A model generated the notes under the pieces. It was not told the DNA's origin, did no database searches, and saw nothing but the letters and a program-made list of their open reading frames with translations. 64,000 bases of DNA from Streptomyces sp. Je 1-332 (GTDB lineage Bacteria; Actinomycetota; Actinomycetes; Streptomycetales; Streptomycetaceae): NCBI RefSeq assembly GCF_040730185.1, contig NZ_CP160402.1, positions 6,758,001-6,822,000 of the forward strand. Reading direction: 5' to 3'. Positions 43,149 through 51,639 of this stretch are shown here, piece by piece (position 1 is the stretch's first letter; every line of letters begins with the position of its first letter). The position numbers and the translations under genes are program-made.

Positions 43149-43319
43149 CTACCACCGGTACCAGCGGGACCTCGTCCCACTGGCCGTCGTGCTGCGCATC
43201 AGGAACCCGACCAGCCAGATGACGAGCACGGCGATGGCGATCCACCAGAGGATCTTCACGGCGAACCCCGCGCCGAAGAGGAGCAGGGCCAGCAGAAGGA
43301 CCAGCAGAATAGGAACCAT
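43149..43319 (-). CDS. 56-aa hydrophobic membrane protein
   Basis: Too short for usual ORF cut-offs. The ATG at 43319 is preceded by AGGAGGT, one of the strongest ribosome sites in the window. The product starts MVPILLVLLLALLLFGAGF, continues with a second helix (ILWWIAIAVLVIWLVGFL) and ends in a basic tail SGTRSRWYRW. Two-helix hydrophobic proteins of this kind are common in Streptomyces with no known function; some resemble stress-induced Lmo0937-like proteins. Its 3' end lies in a 13-bp direct repeat (43128-43140 and 43145-43157). Confidence 0.8.
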   Translation of the reverse strand: MVPILLVLLLALLLFGAGFAVKILWWIAIAVLVIWLVGFLMRSTTASGTRSRWYRW

Positions 43320-43400
43320 AGTGTCTTACCTCCTGCTGCTCCGTGTATCCCCAAAGGGTCGCTCTACGCGGCCAATCGCAAACCTGTGTCAGTTCACTCG

Positions 43401-43459
43401 CGGCAGAGGATCTCGGCACTCGAGGCAGTGGAACTCGTCACTTACGGCAGAGGATCTCG
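43401..43459. repeat. Direct repeat of the methyltransferase 3' end
   Basis: CGGCAGAGGATCTCG occurs at 43401-43415 and 43445-43459. The right copy is the 3' end of the methyltransferase coding sequence; the left copy lies 44 bp downstream of it in the non-coding gap. Confidence 0.8.
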
Positions 43460-44247
43460 CCGTGCAGCACGGTGAACCAACCGTCGTCACGCGAGCCCCA
43501 CTCCCGCCACGCGTCGGCGATCGTCCGCAGTTCCCCGGCATCGGCGTGTCCGTCCCGCACGGCTCGTTCCGCGTAGGCGGAGGCGACCGTGCGGTCCGCC
43601 CAGAGCCCGCTCCACCAGGCGCGCTCCTCGGCCGAGCTGTAGCACCACGTGCCCGAGCTCGCGGTGACGTCGTCGAAACCGGCCGCCAGGGCCCAGGACT
43701 TGAGGCGGCGACCCGCGTCCGGCTCACCGCCGTTGGCGCGGGCCACCCGCAGATACAGCTCCAGCCAGCCGTCCATGACGGGGGAGTTCGGGTACCAGGT
43801 CATCGCCGAGTAGTCCGCGTCGCGGGCGGCGACGATGCCGCCCGGTGCGCAGACGCGCCGCATCTCGCTCAGGGCGCGCACCGGGTCGCCGACGTGCTGG
43901 AGCACCTGGTGCGCGTGCACGACGCAGAACGAGTCGTCGGGGTAGTCCAGGGCGTGCACGTCCGCGACGGCGAACTCCACGTTCTCCAGGCCGCGTTCGG
44001 CCGCCGTCGCGCGGGCCCGGTCCAGGATGCCGGGCGCGTGGTCGACCCCCGTCACGTGCCCCTCGGGGACGAGCTCGGCCAGGTCGGCGGTGATGGTGCC
44101 GGGGCCGCAGCCGATGTCCAGGATCCGCATGTGCGGCTTCACCGCGTCGAGGAGGTAGGCGGCGGAGTTGGCGGCGGTCCGCCAGGTGTGGGAGCGCAGG
44201 ACGGACTCGTGGTGTCCGTGCGTGTAGACGGCGGTCTCCTCCGGCAT
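43438..44247 (-). CDS. Class I SAM-dependent methyltransferase (UbiE/MenG-like)
   Basis: 269 aa from the ATG at 44247 (AAGGAG upstream). Motif I is ILDIGCGPGTITADLA, with the ribose acid in VTGVDHAPG, post-I VEFAVADVHAL and motif IV-like CVVHAHQVLQHV. The C-terminal part YSSAEERAWWSGLWADR is seen in Streptomyces metabolite methyltransferases. Divergent from the ABC-F gene. Substrate unknown. The C-terminal coding end is partly duplicated just downstream. Confidence 0.85.
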   Translation of the reverse strand: MPEETAVYTHGHHESVLRSHTWRTAANSAAYLLDAVKPHMRILDIGCGPGTITADLAELVPEGHVTGVDHAPGILDRARATAAERGLENVEFAVADVHALDYPDDSFCVVHAHQVLQHVGDPVRALSEMRRVCAPGGIVAARDADYSAMTWYPNSPVMDGWLELYLRVARANGGEPDAGRRLKSWALAAGFDDVTASSGTWCYSSAEERAWWSGLWADRTVASAYAERAVRDGHADAGELRTIADAWREWGSRDDGWFTVLHGEILCRK

Positions 44248-44450
44248 GACGGGAACTCCTTCGCGTTCGCTGCCGCTCGCTGCGGCGGATCGAACGCTAC
44301 GCCGCCATGTCGAATAATGAGACCCACGTATCAGTATGTGGTCAGCGTGGTCATTCCGCGAGGTGGGAGTGGCTGGTACACGTCGGCGCCTCGGGCAGCG
44401 ATCCGAAACGTATTTGCGGCAGGCGGCGCCCGCCACGGAGAATCCCCCGC

Positions 44451-46070
44451 ATGGGACATCTGGAAGCCGCGCACATCGAGTACTACCTGCCGGACGGCCG
44501 AGCCCTGCTCGGTGATGTCTCCTTCCGTGTCGGTGAGGGCGCCATCGTCGCCCTCGTCGGGGCGAACGGCGCGGGGAAGACCACCCTGCTCCGCCTCATC
44601 TCGGGCGAGATCCAGCCCCACGGCGGCACGGTCACGGTCAGCGGCGGCCTCGGCGTCATGCCGCAGTTCGTGGGCTCCGTACGCGACGAGACGACCGTGC
44701 GCGACCTGCTCGTCTCCGTCTCGAACGCCCGCATCCGCGAGACCGCGAAGGCCGTGGACGTCGCCGAGCACCTGATCATGACGGTCGACGACGAGGCCGC
44801 CCAGCTCCAGTACGCCCAGGCGCTCTCCGACTGGGCCGAGGCGCACGGCTACGAGGCCGAGACCCTCTGGGACATGTGCACCATGGCCGCGCTCGGCATC
44901 CCGTACGACAAGGCGCAGTTCCGCGAGGTCCGCACGCTCTCCGGCGGTGAACAGAAGCGCCTCGTGCTCGAGGCCCTGCTGCGCGGCGGAGACGAGGTGC
45001 TGCTCCTGGACGAGCCGGACAACTACCTCGACGTCCCCGGAAAGTGCTGGCTGGAGGAGCGGCTCAAGGAGACCCGCAAGACCGTCCTGTTCGTCTCGCA
45101 CGACCGCGAGCTCCTCGCCCGCGCCGCCGAGAAGATCGTCAGCGTCGAGCCGGGCCCAGCGGGCGCCGACGCCTGGGTGCACGGCGGCGGCTTCGCCACC
45201 TTCCACGAGGCGCGGCGCGAGCGCTTCGCGCGCTTCGAGGAGCTGCGCAGGCGCTGGGACGAGAAGCACGCCCAGCTGAAGAAGCTGGTGCTCAGCCTGC
45301 GCCAGGCCGCCTCCATCAGCCACGAGCTGGCCTCGCGGTACGCCGCCGCGCAGACCCGCCTTCGCAAGTTCGAGGAGGCGGGGCCGCCGCCCGAGCCGCC
45401 CCGCGAGCAGGACATCACCATGCGGCTCCAGGGCGGGCGGACCGGCATCCGGGCCATCACCTGCAAGAACCTCGAACTGACCGGCCTGATGAAACCCTTC
45501 GACCTGGAGGTCTTCTACGGCGAGCGGGTCGCCGTCCTCGGCTCGAACGGCTCGGGCAAGTCGCACTTCCTGCGCCTCCTCGCCGGCGGCGACGTCTCGC
45601 ACACCGGCGACTGGAAGCTCGGCGCGCGCGTCGTGGCGGGCCACTTCGCGCAGACCCACGCCCACCCGGAGCTCTTCGGCCGCACGCTTCTGGACATCCT
45701 GTGGCGCGAGCACGCCCAGGCCAAGGGTCCCGCGATGTCGCGCCTGCGCCGCTACGAGCTCACGGGCCAGGCCGAGCAGCGCTTCGAGCGGCTCTCGGGC
45801 GGCCAGCAGGCGCGCTTCCAGATCCTGCTCCTGGAGCTGGAGGGCTCCACGGCCCTGCTGCTCGACGAGCCCACCGACAACCTCGACCTGGAGTCGGCCG
45901 AGGCGCTCCAGGAGGGCCTTGAGGCATACGAGGGCACGGTCCTCGCCGTGACGCACGACCGCTGGTTCGCCCGCTCCTTCGACCGCTATCTGGTCTTCGG
46001 CAGCGACGGACTCGTGCGCGAGACGCCCGAGCCGGTGTGGGACGAGCGGCGCGTGGAGCGGAAGCGGTAG
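44451..46070 (+). CDS. ABC-F family ATPase
   Basis: 539 aa with two nucleotide-binding domains and no membrane segment. NBD1: Walker A GANGAGKTTLL (~residues 39-49), signature LSGGEQKR, Walker B VLLLDEPDNYLD. NBD2: GSNGSGKSHFLR, LSGGQQARF, ALLLDEPTDNLD. The linker between them (~240-290) is charged and helical. ABC-F proteins bind the ribosome E site and act in translation or antibiotic protection. The short linker suggests a housekeeping or regulatory member, but resistance cannot be excluded. Confidence 0.88.
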   Translation: MGHLEAAHIEYYLPDGRALLGDVSFRVGEGAIVALVGANGAGKTTLLRLISGEIQPHGGTVTVSGGLGVMPQFVGSVRDETTVRDLLVSVSNARIRETAKAVDVAEHLIMTVDDEAAQLQYAQALSDWAEAHGYEAETLWDMCTMAALGIPYDKAQFREVRTLSGGEQKRLVLEALLRGGDEVLLLDEPDNYLDVPGKCWLEERLKETRKTVLFVSHDRELLARAAEKIVSVEPGPAGADAWVHGGGFATFHEARRERFARFEELRRRWDEKHAQLKKLVLSLRQAASISHELASRYAAAQTRLRKFEEAGPPPEPPREQDITMRLQGGRTGIRAITCKNLELTGLMKPFDLEVFYGERVAVLGSNGSGKSHFLRLLAGGDVSHTGDWKLGARVVAGHFAQTHAHPELFGRTLLDILWREHAQAKGPAMSRLRRYELTGQAEQRFERLSGGQQARFQILLLELEGSTALLLDEPTDNLDLESAEALQEGLEAYEGTVLAVTHDRWFARSFDRYLVFGSDGLVRETPEPVWDERRVERKR

Positions 46071-46093
46071 CGCCTCCCGGCTCCAGGAGGACA

Positions 46094-46714
46094 ATGGCGG
46101 GTATGGCAGACACGACTGGTACAGCCGGACCGTCCGACCTGAACGACCAGGAGCTCCTCGCCCGGCACGCCGCCGCCCTCGACCTGTTCGGCGACCGGGT
46201 GCACGCGATCGGAGCCGACCAGTGGGACGCGCCGACCCCGTGCACCGACTGGTCCGTGCGCGACCTCGTCGGCCACCTGACCACCGAGCAGCTCTGGGTG
46301 CCCTCACTCGTCCGCGACGGTGCGACCATCGAATCCGTCGGCGACGCCTTCGACGGCGACGTGCTCGGCCCCGACCCCGTCGCCTCCTGGGACACGGCGG
46401 CCGCCGCCTCCCGGGAGGCCTTCGGCGAGCCGGGCGCCATCTACCGCACGGTCCATCTCTCCTTCGGTGACACCGCGGCCGACTTCTACTGCGGGCAGAT
46501 GATCACCGACCTCGTCGTGCACGCCTGGGACCTGTCCCGAGCCATCGGCGCCGACGAGGAACTTCCGGAAGACCTCGTCGCCTTCTCCCTGCACGAAACG
46601 AAGCCGTACGCTGCTGACCTGGCGAAGAGCGGGCTCTTCGCACCCGCGGTGGAACCGCCGCAGGACGCCGACACCCAGACGGAGTTGCTGAGTCTGCTGG
46701 GGCGCGAGGTGTAG
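46094..46714 (+). CDS. TIGR03086/maleylpyruvate-isomerase-type metal-binding protein (mycothiol DinB-like)
   Basis: 206 aa from the ATG after CAGGAGG. N-terminal four-helix bundle with WDAPTPCTDWSVRDLVGHLTTEQLW, supplying the first His, and ITDLVVHAWDLSRAIG with the last. This is the mycothiol-dependent enzyme fold; the reaction is unknown. It follows the ABC-F gene by 23 nt and may share its message. Confidence 0.82.
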   Translation: MAGMADTTGTAGPSDLNDQELLARHAAALDLFGDRVHAIGADQWDAPTPCTDWSVRDLVGHLTTEQLWVPSLVRDGATIESVGDAFDGDVLGPDPVASWDTAAAASREAFGEPGAIYRTVHLSFGDTAADFYCGQMITDLVVHAWDLSRAIGADEELPEDLVAFSLHETKPYAADLAKSGLFAPAVEPPQDADTQTELLSLLGREV

Positions 46715-46744
46715 CCGCGGGGGAGCGTCGGTGATGTCGGGGGA

Positions 46745-47776
46745 GTGGGTGAGTCGCGCGTGAGCGCCGAGGCGCCGAGGACGTCCATGAGCACGTCCTT
46801 GAGGACGTCCTTCAGGACCGCGGACGTGGACGAGGCACGGCAGATGATCGGTGCCACGTTCTACAGCAACTTCATGGACGTCATCGAGGGGCCGCGCGCC
46901 TTCCGCGCCGAGTTCGACATCGGGCAGCTCGGTGCGCTCACCCTCGGCGAGCTCAGCTGTGGCGCCGATGTGCGGATGCGGCTCGGCGAACTGGGCGCGT
47001 ACCACGTGAACATACTGCTCGGCGGGCACATGCGCTTTCGCCAGGGCGGCGCCGCCGGCACCGTCGCGACGGCGGAGCGGGCCGGGGTCTTCCAGCCCGT
47101 CGGCGACACGGTGGTGGAGCGGTGGACCGGCGACTGCCGGGTCCTCGCCGTGAAGATGGACCGCGAGGCCCTCGACCGGCGCCTGGAACAGCTCATCGGC
47201 CGGCCCGTCCGCGCCCCGCTGACGCTCGCCCCCGCACTCGACACCACCCGTGGCCCCGGGCGCAGTTGGGCCCGGCTCGTCGCCACGGTCGTCGAGGATC
47301 TGCGCGCGGATTCCGGAACGCCGCGGGGCCAGGCGTCTATGTACACGTCACCTCTGATCGTCGCGCCCCTCCAGGAGGCGATACTGAGCGGTCTGCTGCT
47401 GGCCGCGGAGCACCCCTACCGCGCCGAACTCGCCGCTCCGGCACAGAGGTTGCGCCCGGCTCCCGTGAAGCGCGTGATGGACGCCGTCCAGGAGCGCCCC
47501 GAGCATCCGTTCACGACGACCGTCCTCGCCGCCGAGGCGCGGGTGGGGGTGCGCTGGCTCCAGGAGGCCTTCCGCCGCTACGTGGGCATGTCGCCCATGG
47601 CGTACGTACGGGACGTGCGGCTGACCCGCGTACGCGACGAGCTGCGCACCGCGGAGCCCGGCACACGCAGCGTGAGCGAGGTGGCGCACCGGTGGGGCTT
47701 CGGTCATCTGGGCAGATTCGCCGAGCAGTACCACGCCCGCTTCGGCGAGCTGCCTTCGCAGACGCTGCGGGGGTGA
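46745..47776 (+). CDS. AraC-family transcriptional regulator
   Basis: 343 aa. N-terminal ~190 residues resemble the AraC-binding-like (cupin-type) domain of FeaR/NphR regulators; the C-terminal ~110 residues form two helix-turn-helix units (TTVLAAEARVGVRWLQEAFRRYVGMSP and SVSEVAHRWGFGHLGRFAEQYHARFGELP). Several starts are possible: GTG 46745, GTG 46760 or ATG 46787. The last lies in a 12-bp repeat that also carries GAGGA. Target genes unknown. Confidence 0.85.
   Translation: MGESRVSAEAPRTSMSTSLRTSFRTADVDEARQMIGATFYSNFMDVIEGPRAFRAEFDIGQLGALTLGELSCGADVRMRLGELGAYHVNILLGGHMRFRQGGAAGTVATAERAGVFQPVGDTVVERWTGDCRVLAVKMDREALDRRLEQLIGRPVRAPLTLAPALDTTRGPGRSWARLVATVVEDLRADSGTPRGQASMYTSPLIVAPLQEAILSGLLLAAEHPYRAELAAPAQRLRPAPVKRVMDAVQERPEHPFTTTVLAAEARVGVRWLQEAFRRYVGMSPMAYVRDVRLTRVRDELRTAEPGTRSVSEVAHRWGFGHLGRFAEQYHARFGELPSQTLRG
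46777..46812 (+). repeat. 12-bp tandem repeat at the AraC gene start
   Basis: Three units (46777, 46789, 46801) of the form GAGGACGTCCTT, then a degenerate fourth. They encode (M/T)STS-LRTS-FRTA. Two of the three carry a GAGGA followed at 5-6 nt by ATG or a non-start codon; copy-number change would shift the N-terminus by four residues without breaking the frame. Confidence 0.7.
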
Positions 47777-47880
47777 GGGCGAGTGACGCCGTGCGGGCGG
47801 GCCGCGAACCATTCGGGCCGTACGCCATGCGTGCCGTGCGTCAGCCGGACGGTGCGTCAGCAGGGCCGAGCTCCAGCCGG

Positions 47881-47946
47881 CCCGTGCCTCGTCCGGTCCG
47901 TGCCTCATCCCGCACGTGCCTCATACGGTCCGTGCGTTATCCGGAC
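47881..47946. repeat. Degenerate 16-17-bp repeat
   Basis: Units begin near 47881, 47898, 47915 and 47931; shared core CGTGCSTYATMCGG. Spacing and divergence do not fit a CRISPR array. Confidence 0.55.
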
Positions 47947-48082
47947 AGTGGCGGCGCTCAGCGGATCGTGAGTGACGGGCCCCTGATTTATCGTTTCACC
48001 TGTCTCCGGCTGGGCCGGTCGCTGCCCACGGGTCCATAACCCGCCCCAGGGGCGTGACCGTGACGGACCACCGGGGACGTTC

Positions 48083-48105
48083 CGGCCCGGCCTCAGGCCG
48101 GGCCG
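48083..48105. terminator. Hairpin terminator after the CBS gene
   Basis: CGGCCCGGC and GCCGGGCCG (9-bp arms) around CTCAG, about 85 nt beyond the CBS-protein stop on the minus strand. It could also stop transcription coming from the AraC gene. Confidence 0.6.
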
Positions 48106-48188
48106 GGCCCGCGCCGCGGGTCCGGTCGCTCCCCCGCACCCCCCGTGCAACCGGGCCCGCACCCTTCGACGGGTCCGGACGGGGCCGC

Positions 48189-48560
48189 TCAGGCCGACGC
48201 CGCGAGATCCGTGAGGGTCACCATCCCGACCGGCTGTCCGTCCTCGACGACGGGCAGCCTGCGTACGGCGTTCTCCAGCATCAGACGGACCGCGGACGCC
48301 ACCGCGTCGTCCGGGGCGACCATCACGGGATTCGGCGTGCAGATGGCCTGCGCGCTGACGGTGAGGGGATCGGCGCCGTCGGCGACGGCCCGCAGCGTGA
48401 TGTCCCGGTCCGTGAGCACGCCGACCAGCCGGCCGGACGTGGCCACCAGGACATGGCCGATGTCCTGCGCGCGCATCAGCTGTGCGGCTTCCACCAGCGA
48501 GGCATCGGGACCTACCGCCACGACGCCCGGAGTCATGACGTCCCTTACGACGACAGCCAT
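48189..48560 (-). CDS. CBS-domain pair protein
   Basis: 123 aa from the ATG at 48560 (GGAAGGG upstream). Exactly two CBS motifs: VMTPGVVAVGPDASLVEAAQLM with GVLTDRDITLR, and NPVMVAPDDAVASAVRLML with GMVTLTDLA. Stand-alone pairs bind adenine nucleotides and are often stress-induced in actinomycetes. It is divergent from the sigma-factor gene, so shared general-stress control is plausible but not shown. Confidence 0.85.
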   Translation of the reverse strand: MAVVVRDVMTPGVVAVGPDASLVEAAQLMRAQDIGHVLVATSGRLVGVLTDRDITLRAVADGADPLTVSAQAICTPNPVMVAPDDAVASAVRLMLENAVRRLPVVEDGQPVGMVTLTDLAASA

Positions 48561-48870
48561 GGTGGGGCCCTTCCTATGGGGGGTGAGTCGCTGTGCCGCA
48601 GTACCCCTGCCGAGACGGTCCATGCGGGTTTGCCCGGAAGAAGTGGGGAGACCCGGACCCCGCACCCCCACGGCTGCGGGTGCCGCCGCTCGTCACGCAC
48701 ATGTGTTTGCCTCGCGGGCCTCGGGGCAGGCGGAGTTGAACAGTGCTTCGGACCGGAGGCACGTCCGTGGGAGCAGTTCGCGCTCGCCCGGGTGTGCCCC
48801 GTCGCGATGCCGCGCGCACCCCACGGTGACTCTTCAACCCAAGGCACCGACAAGGGAGTTGCGACGCATC
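48561..48870. promoter_or_regulatory. Divergent intergenic region between CBS and sigma-factor genes
   Basis: 310 nt with no gene. On the minus strand GGGTAC (near 48603-48608) resembles the -10 of SigB/SigF-type promoters, but the matching GTTT -35 is missing at the right distance. Nothing else convincing was found. Confidence 0.3.
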
Positions 48871-49668
48871 ATGCGATCCGACGCGCGACAGACGAAGCGC
48901 CATCCGCACGACGACGCCCCCGACACCGCAGCCGCGTTCCGCAGGCTCACCGAGATGCCGCACGGTCCGGAACGAGACGCACTGCGCCAGGAGTTGGTCA
49001 AGGCCTGGCTGCCGATGGCCAAACGGCTCGCGAGCCGTTTCCGCAACCGCGGTGAGGCGCTCGACGACTTGCGCCAGGTGGCGGCCCTCGGCCTGGTCAA
49101 GGCCGTCGACCGCTACGACCCCGAGCGGGGCAGTGCCTTCGAGAGTTATGCGGTGCCGACCGTCACCGGCGAGATCAAGCGTCACTTCCGTGACCACATG
49201 TGGACCCTCCATGTGCCGCGCCGGGTGCAGGACTTGCGCAACCGGGTGCGGTTCGCCCGCCAGGAACTTACCCAGACCGTTCCCGGGCGCGCGCCGACCC
49301 TCGTCGAGATCGCCGAGAAGGCGCAGCTCTCGGTGGAGGACGCGGCCGCCGGTCTCGAGGCGCTCGACAGTTTCACCGCGCTCTCCCTGGACGCCGAACT
49401 GCCGGGCAGCGAGGACGGTTACGCGCTGCGCGACGCGATCGGCGCGCCCGACCCCGCGCTCGACGTCGTCGTCGACCGCGAGGCCGTCAAGCCCCGCATC
49501 GCCGCGCTGCCCGAGCGGGAGCGCGACATCCTCTACATGCGCTTCTTCGGCGACATGACACAGAGCCGCATCGCCGAGCAGCTCGGCATCTCCCAGATGC
49601 ACGTGTCGCGTCTGATCAGCCGCTGCTGCGACCGCCTGCGCGAAGAGGTCATGCAGGACGCCGCCTAG
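48871..49668 (+). CDS. SigF/SigB-subfamily RNA polymerase sigma factor
   Basis: 265 aa. Region 2: EALDDLRQVAALGLVKAVDRYDPERGSAFESYAVPTVTGEIKRHFRD (quoted in part; residues ~60-110). Region 3: APTLVEIAEKAQLSVEDA. Region 4 helix-turn-helix: MTQSRIAEQLGISQMHVSRLISRC. This is the stress/sporulation subfamily normally held by an anti-sigma kinase and released by a dephosphorylated anti-anti-sigma factor. No RsbW- or RsbV-like gene is adjacent; a multi-domain phosphatase/kinase lies at 18.6 kb. The ATG lacks a close ribosome site. Confidence 0.9.
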   Translation: MRSDARQTKRHPHDDAPDTAAAFRRLTEMPHGPERDALRQELVKAWLPMAKRLASRFRNRGEALDDLRQVAALGLVKAVDRYDPERGSAFESYAVPTVTGEIKRHFRDHMWTLHVPRRVQDLRNRVRFARQELTQTVPGRAPTLVEIAEKAQLSVEDAAAGLEALDSFTALSLDAELPGSEDGYALRDAIGAPDPALDVVVDREAVKPRIAALPERERDILYMRFFGDMTQSRIAEQLGISQMHVSRLISRCCDRLREEVMQDAA

Positions 49669-50457
49669 GCTCTGCCCGGGTCAGGGCCAGGGCGATGTGG
49701 CGCGACATCACGTCGGCCGTCTGCGCCTCGGCCATCGAGAAGGCGAGCCGCGCCGCGCCCCGCTCCTGAACAGCGTGAGGACACCCTCCACCGGCCCGTC
49801 CGACCGCCCCCGCAGCGGCACGCACAGCAGGGAGGTCACCTGCGCCCGTACGAGGACGGGGGCGCCGGACGCGTCGCAGCCGAAGGAGTCCGGGTCCTCC
49901 GGACGCACCTGCAGCATGGGCGCCCCGCCGCGTGCCGCCTCGATCACGAGGGGGCACGCGGCGGGCGCCTGCGCGAGGACGTCGGCCACCGGCGCGCCCT
50001 TTGGTCCCAGCACGGTCGTACGCCGCTGCCGTGCGGCCCCCTCGTCGGCGATCACCCAGTCCGCGAACCGCGGGTGCAGAACACCCGCCGCCCGTTCGAG
50101 CACGGCCGCGCGGTCCCCGGCGGGCGCGGTGAGCAGGGCGGTGGTCATGGCGTCCGCGAGGTCCATGCGGGCCGCGTGCCTGGTCGCCTCGCCGAGGTCG
50201 GGCGCGGGAGGCCGGAAGGTCTCCTGCTGCGATCCGCGCGAGCCCGCGGGCCGGGTGCCCGGCTCGAGCACCACCAGGACCGCGGGGCGCGGCTCGGTGC
50301 CGGGCCGCAGCGCGGTGAGCGTCGCGCGGACCGGCCGCCGTCGGGGCGGCGTACCCGCCGAAGGGCCCCGAAGGCCCCCGCCCCGCCGGAGGCTCCGCGC
50401 GCGGGAAGCCGCACGTCGCGCTTCGATTGACGTATGCGGACGGAAGCAGAAGGACAT
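49649..50457 (-). pseudogene. Frameshifted PAS/GAF-domain protein remnant
   Basis: Reading from 50457 gives a degenerate PAS-like part (RATLTALRPGTEPRPAVLVVLEP) and a GAF-like part (LADAMTTALLTAPAGDRAA to VTSLLCVPLRG, EGVLTLFR). Near 49770 the frame is lost; the expected continuation ERGAARLAFSMAEAQTADVM and SRHIALALTRAEP is in another frame and ends at 49649. One base change in a GC run would rejoin the halves. No SpoIIE phosphatase domain follows, unlike full-length relatives. The 3' end overlaps the sigma-factor stop by 20 nt. A sequencing error is the main alternative. Confidence 0.65.
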
Positions 50458-51639
50458 GGCCCTGTCCGGTACGGGCCGCCCCTGCCGGAGCCGGGGCTTC
50501 CTGTCCTGCCCGAGTTGTCCGCCGTGCTCGCCGGTGCCGCGGGCCGCGCCCATGCCGAGCCGCCCGGCGGCAGCCCCGGCCTACGGGAGGCCGCGAGCGG
50601 CTACTGGGGGCGGCGTGGCCTGCCGGTGGAGCGGGGTCACGTCGTCGCCGCGCCCGGCGCCGCGCCCCTGCTGCTCGCGCTGACCGCCGCGCTCGGCGGC
50701 GACGTGCTGCTCCCGCGGCCCTGCCCCGCCTGGTGGGCGCCGCAGGTACGGCTGCTCGGCCGGGCGGTGTACCACGTGCCGACGCCCGCCGAGTGCGGTG
50801 GCGTGCCTGATCCCTACGCCCTGATGGAGACCGTTCGCCGCGTCCGTGCCGAGGGCGGCACCCCGCGGCTGCTCGTGCTCTCCGTCGCCGACGACCCGAC
50901 GGCCACGGTGCCACCGCCGGAAGTGCTGCACGAAGCCGTGGAGGCGGCCGCGGGCGAGGGGCTGCACATCGTCAGCGACGAGACCTGGCGCGACACCCTG
51001 CACCGCCCGCACGACACGGTCCTGGTCAGCCCGGCCGAGATGGCTCCGGAACGCGTGACGGCACTCGCCGATCTCTCCGGAGCGTTCCTGCCGCCGGGCT
51101 GGCCCGCCGCGGTCGCCCGGTTCCCCTCCGGCGCGCGGGGCGCGACGCTGCGGGCCCGCACCCTCGACGTCCTCACCGCGCTCGGAGCGCAGGTCGCGGC
51201 GCCGGTCGGGGCGGCGGCGTCGTACGCCCTGGGCGAGCCGGACGAGATCACCGACCGCCTCGCCCGCGCGAGCAGCCTGCACGCGCGCGTGGCCGCCGCC
51301 GCGCACCACGCGGTGCTCGCGGCGGGCGCGCTGGCCCGGCCCCCGGCGGCCGGCCGCCACCTCTACGTGGACCTCGGCCCCCTGCGCACCACCCTCGCCG
51401 CCCGCGGTGTCGGTGACTCACAGGACCTGGAGGACTTCCTCGGCGAACGCCTCGCCATGCCCGCGCCCGGCGGCCACCGCTTCGGCGACGACCTGGCGGC
51501 GCTGCACGTACGCCTGGCCACCGGGCCGCTGCTCGGCGCGGACCGGCAGGAGCGCCTGGCCTCGCTCACCGCGCCGGACGCGCTGGAACTGCCGCATGTC
51601 AAAAGGGCGTTGCGCAAGCTCGCAGCGGCCTTCGGCTAG
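50434..51639 (+). CDS. Aminotransferase class I/II-like protein without the PLP lysine
   Basis: 401 aa with fold-type I layout: substrate arm, LLLALTAALGGDVLLPRPCPAWW and HIVSDETWRDTL, where D182 keeps the pyridine-nitrogen contact. The usual Asn of NPTG is D154 (DDPTATVPP), the Tyr after the Asp is W185, and the Lys of the SLSK motif is G216 (ADLSGAFLPPGWP). Schiff-base chemistry is therefore not expected. The frame is intact with normal Streptomyces codon use, so it looks like a maintained non-catalytic homologue. Its stop overlaps the convergent DedA stop by 4 nt. Confidence 0.8.
   Translation: MRTEAEGHGPVRYGPPLPEPGLPVLPELSAVLAGAAGRAHAEPPGGSPGLREAASGYWGRRGLPVERGHVVAAPGAAPLLLALTAALGGDVLLPRPCPAWWAPQVRLLGRAVYHVPTPAECGGVPDPYALMETVRRVRAEGGTPRLLVLSVADDPTATVPPPEVLHEAVEAAAGEGLHIVSDETWRDTLHRPHDTVLVSPAEMAPERVTALADLSGAFLPPGWPAAVARFPSGARGATLRARTLDVLTALGAQVAAPVGAAASYALGEPDEITDRLARASSLHARVAAAAHHAVLAAGALARPPAAGRHLYVDLGPLRTTLAARGVGDSQDLEDFLGERLAMPAPGGHRFGDDLAALHVRLATGPLLGADRQERLASLTAPDALELPHVKRALRKLAAAFG

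Larger units (their letters stand above)
47777..48188. other. Intergenic region with degenerate repeats and a hairpin
   Basis: 412 nt between the AraC gene and the CBS gene, no gene supported. 47881-47946 holds about four degenerate 16-17-bp units around CGTGCCTCATCCGG. 48083-48105 is a strong hairpin. A short AT-richer stretch (TGATTTATCG, 47982-47991) may be part of a promoter, but I cannot assign a direction. Confidence 0.5.

Noticed and set aside
47881..47946. Short repeats that could suggest a CRISPR array
   Set aside because: Units are degenerate, about 16-17 bp with no unique spacers, and no cas genes are near.
48603..48608. GGGTAC as a SigB/SigF -10 for the CBS gene
   Set aside because: No GTTT-like -35 at 13-16 nt, so kept only as a weak remark.
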